Part shown: positions 43,642-55,629 of the stretch, piece after piece
Layout of the letters: each line of letters opens with the position of its first letter
How positions within the stretch are numbered: the stretch's first letter is position 1
Source of the DNA: Ascaphus truei
Lineage: Eukaryota; Chordata; Amphibia; Anura; Ascaphidae
Length of the DNA stretch: 64,000 nt
Direction: 5' to 3'
Assembly: GCA_036426205.1 (NCBI GenBank)
Contig: WSYH01002431.1
Coordinates: 1 to 64,000, forward strand
Made by a program: the position numbers and the translations under genes
Notes under the pieces: generated by a model
What the model saw: the letters and a program-made list of their open reading frames with translations, nothing else
Database searches by the model: none
What the model was told of the DNA's origin: nothing

Positions 43642-45299
43642 GTTAGTGACTTCCTTTATAATCATTGTTTATGCTTCATTCAGGACTCATTTATCAAACT
43701 TAATGTAGGTACATAAGTAGCGACAGAAAATGAAGAGTATACCCATGAAAGAGATGCATCTTCATTTTCTGTTAATATATTCTATCCCTCTATGCACCCC
43801 TCACATATTAAATATTCCTTAGCTGAGCAGAAGCTGTTCTTTCTGTATAACATACTGTACAGTTAGTAGCGACATCACAAATGTTACTGTCATGATGACA
43901 TTTTGGCTAATGAATAACCTAGATTAAGTCGATTAAAATCTTAAATACTAAAGCTTACAATATCACAGCTTAAAATCTGTACCAACTGTAAATCACAATT
44001 GTTATTCTAAATGAATTTTACAATATATGTATTGTTCAATAGAAGCATTTTTAGTCCCATTCTTAAACTAATCTTGTTAATACTAATAGTATAAAACACT
44101 TCCTATTGTACCTGTATATCTGCTATTTCCCTCTCTTATTACACAGAAACAAATAAAGGACTATGCCATCAATTAATATTTTAGGATTTAAATGTTAGTG
44201 CTTGGAAATAATCTAAGATACATTTTTATTTCAATGTAAGTACATTTCTTAGATTATGTTCACACTGGCTACTAGTGGAGAAAGATGACGATATATTCAG
44301 TAAGTATACATGCATTGTTCAATGGATGTTTTTTGTTTATTATTGACAACATTAATTGGCTGAAACCAAAGGTATATAACACTGCTTCTCAGAATCACCT
44401 CCGTTGACCTGACATTTGCTATAGGTCAGGATGACTAATCATGGATTACAGGCATACTGTATACTGTTTTTCAATATGAATGGATGTCAGAGTTGAGGCT
44501 TTGCTGTCATAGAGAAGCTACTTCACTGCATATTGAATAAGGGAAATCATATACATTTGTCTGGCTTCAAAAGCTTAAAAGAATATCAGATTGTCTTACA
44601 GTACTTTCATCAAAATCTTTCTGGAATGTTTCCCATTTCCCAACAGCAATGTTCCATCAATCGAATGACCTTTTCCAAACATGAAAAATGATAACCCCAA
44701 CATTCCAGTTTATTCATTGTGCTGAATACTGTAGCTGCCTGGAGGAAAGCTGTCCTGACAATACTATATATATATGAAGAATAGAAGCTTATTTATTCTT
44801 TTGATTTTGTGATGATATAACACTATTTGTTATTTGGTATCTCCGTAAATTATGAGAGGAGAGAGGGAATTTGAAATGGACACACAAGCTGAGATTCAGG
44901 CTTTTTGTATTGATTCAAAGTGCAGCTCAGAATAGGATTGAAGGAATTTGATTTGGCCTTTAAAAAGTTACTTTGTTTGACCTCACTTTGATCCACTGAT
45001 TCATTTAGTGGAGGAATTGGAATGCTACAGTACAAGTGCTATTTATACAAGTTGTTACCTATTGACAGTAGATTGTCTTATATTAGACGTCAATCTGCTG
45101 AACTGCCTGACCTACTTAGCAGACTGCTGTAAATCCAGATTGAATCCTGATTTGGTTGTTCAAATCAATTGGGCACCCTCCATCTACAGTACTGATCTAA
45201 TTTAAAGCTGTAGTATGGACAAGATATACAGTACAGTAGGTGCATGCATTAGAATTTCAAACCACTAATTCCCAGATAATTTCACTAAAATTGGAGGTG
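43642..45299. other. Intron sequence, no feature seen
   Basis: AT-rich intron with no recognised gene or repeat. Confidence 0.4.
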
Positions 45300-46395
45300 A
45301 ATACTACAAGAAAATCTGCACTCTGCACCACAACAACAACAACTTTGCAACATTGAGAACTTGACTTTAATTTGTACTCTTCCCATTCTCCAATAACTGG
45401 TTTAGTCTCTCCTGCATCTCATTATGCCCTCCCTATTACTTTTTCTATTTAGTCTTTCCTCACTCATTTGTGAGTGTTTCTGTTCTCTCCAACTTCCCCA
45501 CTCCCCTCCTGTCCACATTTCTTCATCTTTGCTCCCCTCCACATATGCATGTGCCCATATACTGCACCATTATGTAACACCTCTTTCCCAACAAATTCTT
45601 TACTCCTCAATAAAAAGAACTCTATTCACACCCTCTATCTACTCCTTCCTGCTTCTGGGGATATCTCTCCTAATTGAAAAACACTAGAATAGTGACCACA
45701 AGGGTTCACCATAGCCCCTAAAAAATTGCACTCAAAGTATATACAAAGATACGCCCTTTCCTCTGTTGCTCGACTACTAAAACTTTGTCTCAGGCCCTCA
45801 TCCTCTCCCACCGCGATTACTGTAACCTCCTGCTATCCGGCTTTCCTGCCTCTCACATATCTCTCCTACATTCAATCCTAAACGCTGCTGCCAGAATCAC
45901 TTTACTATTTCCGAAATCACTCTACTATTCCCGACACTTGCGTTCGGCTCAAGGATGTCTTCTCTCTACCCCCTTTGTATCTAAAGCCCTCTCCTGCCTT
46001 AAACCTTTCTCACTTTCTGCCCCGCACCTCTGGAATGCCCTTCCCCTCAATACCCAAATTGCACCCTCTCTAACCACCTTTAAGACCCACCTTAAGACAC
46101 ACTTGCTTAAAGAAGCATATGAGCAACATTGTGGCTAATACTATACACGATACATAAAGGGCCCCCTGCAGACGCACTTACCTGAATGCCCTCCGACTGT
46201 CTCTGTACATTCTCCCCATCAATTAGATGGTAAGCTCCACGGAGCAGGGACTCCTCTTCCGAAATTTTACTTTTAAGTCTGAAGCACTTATTCCCATGAT
46301 CTGTTAATTGTATTATTTGTTATTAATATGATTGTCATTACTAATGTGAAGCACTATGTACACTAATGGCGCTATATAAATAAAGACATACATAC
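45300..46395 (+). mobile_element. L2-clade LINE fragment
   Basis: The 5' part repeats the CACAACAACAACAAC and CTCATTATGCCCTC body also found at 770-1020. Frame 45785-46138 encodes the ORF2 C-terminus: SHRDYCNLLLSGFPAS, NAAARITLL and LSAPHLWNALPL...FKTHLKTHLL. The 3' end has AAGCTCCACGGAGCAGGGAC and GGCGCTATATAAATAAAGAC, typical of L2. Confidence 0.8.
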
Positions 46396-46549
46396 TCATA
46401 AGGAATCACATACAGTATGTGGAACCATGGTGAATGACTGAGAGTCTGGAACCACCTCTAAATCATGATATATACTATAGAGGTAGTCGTAACGAGGCCA
46501 CACGGAAGCATATCATACATCATAAAAATATTAAACTTTAATTTAGTAA

Positions 46550-46683
46550 TAATCCCCTCAGAACAAGCATTACTGGCCAATAATGCCCTGGCTGGAAGAG
46601 TTGAAGGCCTGAGGCGAAGCCAAGGGACTTTAACTCAGCCAGGGCATTATTGGCCAGTAATGCCCTGTTCTGAGGGGATTATT
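46550..46683. repeat. Fold-back MITE, 45-bp arms
   Basis: ATAATCCCCTCAGAACAAGC...GGCCAATAATGCCCTGGCTG at the left is mirrored at 46637-46683. The loop is about 42 nt. Confidence 0.9.
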
Positions 46684-46764
46684 ACTATTATAGGCTAAAT
46701 GTAGGCTTATTTCATAAATAATAGACACTTTTGTATAGTTAAATAGATTTTTGTATTAAAATAA

Positions 46765-46935
46765 AATGGTACACACACACACCACCTCTACACACACAAA
46801 CTCCTGCTACACACGCTACACCCATAAACACTGCTTCTGACACACACACACACACACACACACAAGCGCTATACACACACACACACACACCGCACCTCTA
46901 CACACACACACCTCTACACAGATAAACACAACAGC
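46765..46935 (+). repeat. (CA)n-rich microsatellite
   Basis: Interrupted CA repeats. Confidence 0.9.
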
Positions 46936-47229
46936 ACAGCACACACACACTGCTGCACCCATAAACATTGCTACTGACACTCACACACAAACTGCAGCCA
47001 CAAACAAACTGCAGACAGCCACTTACTTATTTGCAGACTTTCCCGCCCCTCCCCCCCCATAATTCAACTGAATCTGCTCAGAAAATCTCAGTCAGCTCGG
47101 GAGGGGGAGGAGTCAGCCCGTGGCTGATACTTCCTGACCAATCCCCTGCCCTATCTCAGAAAACAGAAAATGTCCCAAAAAGATGAATTTACCTAGACTT
47201 ACATCACAAGATATAAAAACACTATCCCA

Positions 47230-47938
47230 GTCAATAACATTGTAATAAGTTTTAGAAACAATAAAAGGGTTGAAAAATGCCAAGGCCCCAGACCCACATG
47301 GCCTTTCCAATATATATTATAAAAAACTAGCTCACATAATAGTACCTCGTCTAGTAAAGATATTTAACAAAGTTTTAGAAGGAGAGAAATTCCCACAAAC
47401 AATGCTTGAATCAAAAATAATATTAATACATGAAGAGGGCAAAGACCACACAAAATGTAAAAGCTATAGACCGATATCCCTGATTAACAATGATCTCAAA
47501 TTTTTCTCCAAAATACTAGCCACTAGATTGAATGAGTATCTCCCGTAACTAATAGATGCAGATCAGGCAGGGTTTATATGGGGTCGACTGGCAGCGGACA
47601 ACACAAGAAAAACAATCAACTTGATCCAAATAGCTAAGCAGAATCATATGCCTTCAATGCTACTGTCTCTGGATGCAGAGAAACCTTTTGATCGCATCGA
47701 TTATGGATATATGTTTGAGACACTTAGGATTTTTGGAGTGAGAGGCAGATTTATGAGAGCTATAGCCTTGCTATATGGTGAACCTACGGCTAAAGTATGC
47801 TACCTCAATTTGGAGACAGATAAAATAAAAATCAGAATTGGCACAAGACAAGGCTGTCCTCTGTCACCCCTGCTGTTCACCCTAGCGATAGACCCTTTAG
47901 CAGCTCAAATCAGATCGAACGCGTATATCAGGGAGTAG
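47230..47938 (+). pseudogene. L1/Tx1-clade LINE reverse transcriptase fragment
   Basis: Frame 47270-47548 has NAKAPDPHGLSNIYYKKL, then SYRPISLINNDLKFFSKILA (L1-type RT block); a stop follows RLNEYLP. Frame 47621-47938 has LLSLDAEKPFDRIDYGYM (the F-D block; Ala to Pro) and GTRQGCPLSPLLFTLAIDPLA, then a stop after NAYIRE. The FADD box is not reached. RT of this clade is typical of Xenopus Tx1-like elements. Confidence 0.85.
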
Positions 47939-48464
47939 AGGTAAAACAAAATGTATACAAGCTATCACAGCAACAAAATAGGAAAGTAGTAAAAACCCAC
48001 AAATTAAAGAAGTATTCTTGAAGTAATTTCAGTGCAATGTGGTCTGAACCCAAATAAAACACTGCAGCAGACCCGGAGTCTATTCCGTATTCCACCAAGG
48101 TATGGCTTTTAATATACAGTATGTCTCCTATCTCCAAAAACGTGGAAAAATATTTTAAATGCAATGAAATTTTTTCTTTTCTCTTTCAGTCTTATTAGTT
48201 AATTTTTTGTATTCGTTATGTTGTGCACTGTCTTAACAGTGATGTCGTTTATGTCTACCCCATTAAATGTGTTACATATGTATGTATACAAATGTATGTA
48301 AACTAAAATTAACACGATACCCTCTTTTCTTTCTGTACCCCAACCCCAACCTTTTTACGGAAAATTCACATAAAGAACAAGTTTATAAAAAATTAAATGT
48401 AAACGTAGAAGCTACCTGCTAAGGTAATGAAACTGCTTCAATTGACTTTTTACCAATAGTGTGC

Positions 48465-48705
48465 GGGAGCAGGGGTTCTCCTGAGCTAAACCGCATTCAT
48501 TTCAGCCTTGGGGACCCCCGGCTTTCCGAATTACATGCCCTGGTATGAGATGTCGGTATGACACAGACGATGTACATATGGTGGTGATACCAGTACCCGA
48601 TGCTCCATACCAGGGCCTGTAAATCAGGAAACAGGGGGTCCCTGAGGCAGAAATCAAAGCGGTCCAGCTCAGGAGACCCCCTTCTCCTGCACACTATTAG
48701 TAAAC
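48465..48705. mobile_element. MITE family M1, second full copy
   Basis: AGTGTGCGGGAGCAGGGGTT and GGGGACCCCCGGC at the left are mirrored by CAGGGGGTCCCTGAGGC and CTCAGGAGACCCCCTTC at the right, as in 17876-18126. Confidence 0.75.
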
Positions 48706-48739
48706 ATTATATTAAAACAGTTTCATAAGCAATAAAGGG

Positions 48740-50128
48740 GTTAAGGGACAATAGAAGGTTTATTGGGGCAGAGGGGGTTAGTTAAGGGGGTACTTTGCCC
48801 TTCACTAAGTGGGTGAATCCATAGTTGGAATACCAGATACTATGGGAAACTTTGAGGCAAGAGTCTTAGAATCGGTCAAGGGAAGACCAGACATTACAGG
48901 CTCATTAGAGAAATAACATTTTAAAACAGGAATTTTAGCATTAGTGATAGGCATATCACATACTACAGTAGAGTTGGAGACATGGGAGCCTGCTATTGCA
49001 TCAGAAGCTTTATAAGTTGCACATGTTAACACAGGTAATGCTGGAGAATGCTTAGATGCAATAGCAGGACCTGAAACTTTGCAGGGGAGAGAGAGAAAGG
49101 GGACTGTGATTTGGGAACTTGATCCTTAGATGAAGTAAGAGGTAACTCAGACCTTGCAAAGGGACCAGAGACAGATAAGCTGATCTCAGAAGTGGTAGAT
49201 TGAGAAGCAGAAAAAGGGGAACCAATTGCTGTGGGAGGATCTAAGGAAAACGTTTTACTGTAGAGTCAAAGGCAGGAATTTCAAATGTCTGAGAAACATG
49301 AGTGGTTACACTAGGTGCTGCACAGGTTTAAGAGAAAGGGAATTTTGAGTCAGAAACAGGGGTCATGAAAAATTCCTCTTTTGGTTCCTGACATGCAAAA
49401 TCAGTTTGGTAATTCCAAGGAGAAAGGGGTACCCTAAGGGTTTAGCAACAGGATTGGAAGCGCAGAGGGACTGCATCATAGCAGAGTGACTGGCCAGTAT
49501 TTAAGAAAAAGTCTCAGGGGAACCAGTAGCAGGAAATTTAGCTGGAGCAGGGCGATGAAAGCAATGGACCCAACAGACTCTGCAACTTGAGCCTCAAAAG
49601 TCTCAGGGAACCCAGTAGCAGGAACTTTAGCTTTGGCAGGGTGATGAAAGCAATGATCACAACAGGCTCAGCAACTTGAGGCACAAGGGGGGCAGGAGTA
49701 TGAAAGCAATGAATCCCAACAGGCTCAGCGACTTGAGGCTCAAGGGGGGAATAATGTGCAAGGTCTGCCTTTAAACCTAGGGGTTGAGAACTAGCAAGGG
49801 TTAAAGCAGGCACAAAACGAAAGTCAGAGAAAGGGGAACTTGAGTTTGAAACTGGAGACATAGAGAGTTAATCCTTTGGCCCTACGAATGTAACATTGGC
49901 TTGGGAATTCCAGGAAAACAGGGGTGCCTCCATGGGTCCAGCCACAGGTGTTATGGCACAGAAGAACTGACTTGTAGCGGCAATAATTTTACGGAACTGG
50001 TCCGTACATTGGAAAAGTTAAAGGGGGCTTTTGGTAAGCAATTTGGAGAAGGACAGGTATTCTTGCAGGGACAGGTCTTCAGGCAGGGTCTAACGTAAAC
50101 ACACCTCAGCAGGGTCTGTGTTTGTGGG
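48740..50128 (-). mobile_element. Internal region of the non-autonomous LTR element, copy 2
   Basis: After the primer site the minus strand reads NTDPAEV, like the chromovirus gag start, then degenerates into Ser/Thr/Pro-rich fragments with frame breaks (49861-49538 and 49032-48805). It lacks RT or integrase motifs. The NSTVVCDMPITNAKIP segment near 48.95 kb resembles one in the copy at 32.7 kb. The 3' LTR was not found. Confidence 0.55.
49518..49750 (-). repeat. ~70-90-bp tandem repeats in the internal region
   Basis: Three imperfect units contain GATGAAAGCAATG, CAACAGGCTCAGC and AACTTGAGGC. In one frame they encode repeated PQVAEPV units. Confidence 0.8.
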
Positions 50129-50139
50129 GCTGAACATAC
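50129..50139 (-). other. Self-priming site, non-autonomous copy 2
   Basis: Minus-strand GTATGTTCAGC abuts the LTR and pairs at 10 of 11 positions with GCTGAACATAA (50738-50728). Confidence 0.68.
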
Positions 50140-50938
50140 TGCAATGCTTATGCTCACCACAAACCTGGACCGGACCGCGGGGCTGAGGTGGGGATGTGAA
50201 AACACCAACCTTAGACCACAAAGCCGGGTCTGGGTTATGAAGTCCGTAGTCATGCGTAGCCAGGTCAGGATTGAAAAAGGCAGAGTAGTCCATAGTCAAG
50301 CCGGGGTCAAGGCAGGCAGCACAGGAGCGAAGGTCGAGGTCACAGGCAAAAATTCGGCAACAAAAAAAACTTCAGCAAAGGCGCTTCAGCGTAGGTGCTG
50401 CAGCGCAGTGGGTACAGGAATGGGAAACAGGAACAGGGTGGAAGGAAGGTCACGGGAAAGGCAGGAGTACAGGCACGCTACATGAAACACTGAGTAACAG
50501 TGTAACCGCTTCAGTGTGGCGTAGGCAAAGTCTGCCAGGAACTAGGAGGGTAGCACAGGGGCTACTGTGCAGGAAGGCCTTAGGATGCAGGAGAAGTGCA
50601 GACATGCCATAGGAAACACAGAGGAACAGTGTAGCTGCTTCAGTACAGCGAAGGTGAAGTCTGCCAGGAACTAGGAGAAGAGGACAAGGCACTAGAAGTT
50701 AGAACACACAGTTTCTTGGAGAAAGTATTATGTTCAGCAACTTCCTGGGGGGAAGGACAGCAGCTAAATAGCACCGGCAGCCAATGAGACCAGAGCTGCA
50801 TAGGAGGCAGCAACAGGCAGGCTGCAGAGTAATACCAAGAGCAGGTGATTCTGATTGCAGGTTCAGGGAGGGATGTCTGGAAGCTCTAAAGCACTGTAAG
50901 AATGAGTTCCAGCCAAACCCAGGAGCAGATCCCTTACA
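50140..50938 (-). repeat. 5' LTR of non-autonomous element copy 2
   Basis: 799 bp; plus-strand ends TGCAATGC and CCCTTACA. Minus sense: CTCATTGGCT (CCAAT) near 50785, a TATTTAG box near 50765, and the start GCTGAACATAA at 50738-50728. Confidence 0.75.
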
Positions 50939-50999
50939 AAAACAATTGATTGGCACAGTGGTACATCAAGCCCATATAATATGGGCATGATTTACCACT

Positions 51000-51365
51000 A
51001 TGACAGTCAATGGTCAACCTAAAAAATAAACAACCACCAACAATACCAAAATCATTAAAACAATCACCAAATAAACAACAATAAAAAAGTAAACACCCAT
51101 AAACAGAAAGCAATAAAGCAAATACCAAAGAAACACCAGAATTAAAAATCAAAACACCAAAAAAAGAAAAGAAAAAGAAAACACCAAATTAACACCATTA
51201 TTAAAAAGCAAAACACCAAAAAAAAACACGTATTAAAAATCAAACACCAAAACAATAACAGAAAATAAAAATAGAAAACATAAAAAAATCCCATTATTAA
51301 AAATTAAACAACAAAAAAATAGCAGAAATAATTAAAAGCAAACCACCAAAATACATTTAAAACAA
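51000..51365. repeat. A/C-rich low-complexity repeat
   Basis: Irregular AAACACCA and ATTAAAAA units; a reverse-complement-like counterpart of 15340-15700. Both follow an ATAATATGGGCATGAT-like motif. Confidence 0.6.
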
Positions 51366-51529
51366 GTTATAACGTTATAATGTTGTTCAGCTGTATATAT
51401 ATCATACACTTTCTAAGTTATGGTGGGTGAAAAAGGCGACAAAAAACTCCACCGTTAGCATATAGCCAATACAGAATATCACTTGTGAGCACATTCAAAT
51501 GTCTTAGACAGGTCTGCAACCCTGCCTTT

Positions 51530-51930
51530 CAGCATTATCACAAAGCATACAGTGCTTCCACTGCAGCAAGGGATTATGGGTAATGACATGCAAATAAGCT
51601 CACATTGTGTCACTTTTTGCCTGAAATCCATTTTACATGGAACCCTTATAAAAAAATGCTCTGCTGTTCACACAGTTTTTAAGCACAGAATGGGATTAGA
51701 TGCAAAGCCAGTCAAACCACTCACAGACAGCTGTTTCGACCTTGTGGGTCTCATAAGTGTGAGGTTGGTTGTATTGGCTTTGCAATTTTCAAGGCTGGGT
51801 AGGTTTACCATTCACGTTTTAAGTTATGGAAGTTGAAAAACACATTGTTTGCTCATTTGCATGATATTTCCCAGAATCCTTTGCTGCAGTGGAAGCACTG
51901 TATGCTAGGTGATTATGGTGAAAGGCATGG
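51530..51930. mobile_element. Inverted-repeat element carrying a hammerhead motif
   Basis: ACAGTGCTTCCACTGCAGCA (about 51550) and its neighbours are mirrored at 51853-51930 (TGCTGCAGTGGAAGCACTGT). The inner flanks TGCAAAGCCA... and ...TGGCTTTGCA also pair, so the hammerhead sits at the tip. Confidence 0.8.
51720..51763 (-). ncRNA. Hammerhead ribozyme motif (one core mismatch)
   Basis: Minus strand 51763 to 51720: stem I CTCACA pairs exactly with TGTGAG; core box CTTATGA (consensus CUGAUGA, G5 changed to U); stem II GACC/GGTC with loop CACAA; box GAAA; stem III is the loop-less palindrome ACAGCTGT; cleavage would follow GTC. Hammerheads with short palindromic stem III are known from Penelope-like elements and are thought to act as dimers. 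The single core change probably inactivates this copy. Confidence 0.72.
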
Positions 51931-52385
51931 TTTTAGACCTAAGCACACCCCCTAACATCAACTGTTGTCTATCTTTTACTGCTATGCCCATACAATCTAT
52001 GTGTGTATGAAACACTGATTGGCCGTCCTCCCGGCCAGATGGTGCTGTTGCGCTAGCTCTGACTGCCTGCCTGAGTTTCCAGGCTTACTGGTTCATCTCG
52101 CAAGACTTGCATGAGGTCCCGCTCACGTCACTTCCGGTTCACGGACAGCATCAGTCAGGTATTTCTTATTTAAACACACACATTTCTCGTGGGGGATATA
52201 CTCTTTGACAAAGGGCTTTGCCCGAAACGTGTCAGAGTGACTTGGTTTGTCCTATTTTTGTGGATGTCTCTCTTAGTCACCACTGAATAAACTGGATTTT
52301 TATACACTTTGTATGTCGTTTGTCCTGCTGCTTTACCCTACCTGCGGTGCTCCACTTATCTCTCTCATGAGGTTACCTTCCTTGC
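51931..52385 (+). repeat. Repeat with second hammerhead-like motif
   Basis: It contains a hammerhead-like fold at 52200-52238 and ends in GCGGTGCTCCACTTATCTCT, similar to the fold-back at 38.8 kb. No coding sequence was found. Confidence 0.5.
52200..52238 (+). ncRNA. Hammerhead-like motif
   Basis: Stem I ACTCT/AGAGT; core TTGACAAA (consensus CUGANGA; G8 is A, plus one extra A); stem II GGGC/GCCC with loop TTT; GAAA; stem III ACG-TGT; then C at the cleavage position. Confidence 0.42.
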
Positions 52386-53211
52386 AAATCTCACTTAGGA
52401 TGGAGGTAAAAGGGCTACATACCATAATTAGAATTAGTTTGGTGATTTATTCATCAATTTTGTTTTTTCACGGAATTGTATAATTCACAGCATCACATGG
52501 ATGACTTTGTCCAATAACAAAAATATTGTGTTAGAATTTTAGACTCATTTACAATATATTACTATTAGTATATGCCAAAAATGTGATTGTGTTTTTCCTT
52601 TCTTTGCATTGATACTTTTCCCCTTCACTATATTAATGGCAATCTATTTCAGTAGATGTATACAGAGCAATATTGTATATTGTATATATGTCGGTAAACA
52701 TTTTGAAACATACTTTCAGGTTCAGTAAATATTGTAATTACTAATTGTAATTACATTGAGTATATTACTCGAGATAAGAATTAAAAAATAGTGTCATTTG
52801 CTTGTTTTTATAGTTTTCGTGATGAAAATAAATCTTTTGCATGTCTTTCCAAACTGAACACAACTGTATAATATGTTAGAGAATGCTGCATCACTTACTG
52901 TACATGTTGTCATATTTCTCCACTTTTTAATCTCCTAGTAGCAAGTGTGAACACAATCTAAGAGACGTGCTACACATGTTGTATGATTGTATCTTAGGTT
53001 TGTCGGAAGCACTACAATTTTAAACCTAAAATATTAATTGAGGATGTAAACCCTTATTTTCTTGTGTGTAATGGGAGAAGAAAAATGCAGACATGCACAT
53101 ACAATAAGGAACTTTTTAAACTATTAGTATTAATAAGATTAAGTTTATAATAGGACAAAAAATTGCTTCATGACATAATTATAATATCTGAATGACATTT
53201 ATTGTTCACAG
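52386..53211. other. Intron sequence before GAD exon f
   Basis: AT-rich; nothing recognised beyond the splice acceptor tract. Confidence 0.35.
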
Positions 53212-53328
53212 GGCCATGTGCCATTGTATGTCAGTGCCACAGCTGGGACAACAGTATATGGAGCATTTGATCCTCTCGCCAATATTGCTGACATCTGTGA
53301 GAAGTATGGACTCTGGATGCATGTTGAT
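53212..53328 (+). CDS. gad1: GAD exon f ([14 protein letters not shown]...WMHVD), PLP Asp
   Basis: A 117-nt, phase-0 exon of 39 codons. It contains the invariant [13 protein letters not shown] segment and ends in HVD, whose Asp corresponds to Asp373 of GAD67 and contacts the PLP pyridine nitrogen. The acceptor is TTGTTCACAG and the donor GTAAGG. The preceding 9.6-kb intron holds an L2 LINE, a Tx1-like LINE, an LTR element and hammerhead-like repeats. Confidence 0.94.
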
Positions 53329-53956
53329 GTAAGGCTTTTTGATATATTTATATCTGCAACTATAATTTGAACAATGATACATTTATTCTTTATGGAATTC
53401 AGTAATTACAGTTGCAACAAGGAGGACATTGAATTTGATATATATTCTAAATTTGTCTTGAAGTGATTTAAATGATTAAAAAAGGACAAAATACACTTAA
53501 AGCATTCTCTTGTTCCAGTTCCTTAGACATCAACAAGTTATTTATTTTTCAAATTGAGCTTGTCAGTCATAGAATATAGGAGAGATGTATCATGGAAAGC
53601 TATATGAAAATATACATTTCTGGCATCTTATGGCCCAATTCAATAAACTGATAAAGCAGACTAGGCAGCACAAACAATAAAATGCTGATATGCTTCACGT
53701 TTTTCACCTAACTCAATAAAAATTAGTTACACATGGATTTCAGCCAACAATGCAATTATTATACAGAAATAGAGCAGAGCTTCAAAGGAGTGACAATTTT
53801 GTGGGATCTTCCAGATCTTTCAGAATTGTATTAAATTCTTTAGATGGCTTCTAACAGTTCTTTTTTTTACAATTGTTTTACCGTATTAAGCAATTTCTTT
53901 TTTCAGTGTTTTTACTTCGATGGGTATTTTCTTATGCATGTTTAACTATTAATGGT

Positions 53957-55283
53957 TGTCACGGGGGACCAGTACTTTTAACACATTTTACCTTGAGAGA
54001 TCAATTCACTAGGCAGGACAAGATAGTGGAATAAAATGGGGTTTATTCTGGTAAAACCAACAGACACACAATGAAACACAAAATACAGTAAATATACACT
54101 TAACTGGGGGTCTGGAGAGAAGTATCTAGCTTCACTTGGTGCAGGGCACCTTCTCCAGAAGGCTTACCATGTCCGGTCAATGTCCAGGAATACTACAGTA
54201 CTCTTTTGGGGAGAGAAACCTGGCTTTCCCCGTTGACCGCGACTTGGATGAAAGTTAGAACTTAGCCGTGATCTGAGAACTTGTCCTCAGCTAAGCTAGG
54301 CTTCTCCGGAAACTCCATGCTGAATGCTTTGCTATTCGGAGCAAAGCACTTTTGAAAAGCCCGCCAGCGCCTCACCGGACAAAGTCTCAAGATATTCTGG
54401 TTCTCTGATCGGCCAGTCCCTTTACATAGACCTCTCTGTTCTCTCTGTTCTATGTTCAACATGGTAGAGGGACTTGTGACCAATCAGTGCACGGATCCTA
54501 ACTGCAACAGCCAATCCAGGTAGGGGGCTCATCTTGCTTTACATGGAGGGGTGTGTCGTGGAGGCTTAGGATGCCAGCAAGCTGGAAATTCGATCTGGCC
54601 AATGGGAACCGTGTCTATGAGCAACAGCTTCCCCTTGCCAGGCCTATGCCTCCCGCTGGGTAGGCTCCACCCAGTCTGGGAGAACAAAGAGTCTTCCCTG
54701 CGGGGAGCCTTTGTCTCCAGACCCAGTACTCCACCCTTCCCCGCTCACCAAACGGCCTGACACCTCACAACTTCCCTTCTCCTCTTTGATCCCACATCTC
54801 TATGAAGACATCCTGACTACTTATCGGATTACCGGGACTGTTTGTATAGAGATGAATACACATTTTAAAAGTGCATCATTTTTTTTCTCTGACCTAGGCT
54901 CGGGAAAACAACTGTTACACTAAGCATGGCGGGAGGGAAATACAATATTTTAAAGGGGAGATATTAAGGGGATGACATGCATACGAGTGCCCATATACCA
55001 AACATGGTCTGCGGGTAAAATGGGGGAACAACCGGTATCTTTGCCCCCCGACCTTGTACACATGTTTTAAACACATTTTCATCCAAATACCCAACCTTAA
55101 CCTCCAACTCTCAAAGTCACAGGTTTATTCACAGACATTATGGATATAATATAATATAATTATGGATATAATACATACAGTGTCCCGCTTATGGTGCTAC
55201 TAAACTACCGGGGACCCACGGTTGTCAGGATAACCAATCGGACTTCACCTTAATTATGAAGACTAGCTACACCCACCATCACA
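53957..55283 (-). mobile_element. Solo LTR, family LTR-A
   Basis: 1327 bp, plus-strand ends TGTCACGG and CCATCACA; ATGGT (53952-53956) and ATTGT (55284-55288) are possible target copies with one change. Confidence 0.7.
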
Positions 55284-55399
55284 ATTGTCTTTTAGGTGAA
55301 CACAGCAAGACACACAAAATTAGGGATACTTGAAAAGTTCCCCTACATTTTTTGTTCTCTTAAAGTGGAGAGCGAGAGAGAGCGGAGAGAGAGTCCTGT

Positions 55400-55629
55400 T
55401 AGAGTATTCGTGACCCAGGCAGAGGTCAAGGCAGGCGGCAAAGGTGCAAGTCGGGATACAGGCTGGGTGGGGTCAAGGCAGGTGGCACAGTAGCAGCGGT
55501 CGGGATAACAGGCTGAGGTCGGCAACAGGGAATCCAAAAGAACAGGGAGGGCTCAGAAACATGGCAGGCACTTGAATCAGAACATAAAGGGGCCATGAAC
55601 ACAAAGAAACGTATACAATGCTCCGGCAG
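55400..55629 (-). repeat. Chromovirus-type LTR fragment
   Basis: GGTCAAGGCAGGCGGCA, CGGGATACAGGCTGGG and CAGGGAATCC resemble the minus-sense LTR of 50140-50938. It abuts the plus-sense LTR at 55630. Confidence 0.5.

Noticed and set aside
46550..46683. Hammerhead in the 46.6-kb fold-back
   Set aside because: The loop contains CTGAGGCGAAG, but no GAAA box or palindromic stem III follows.
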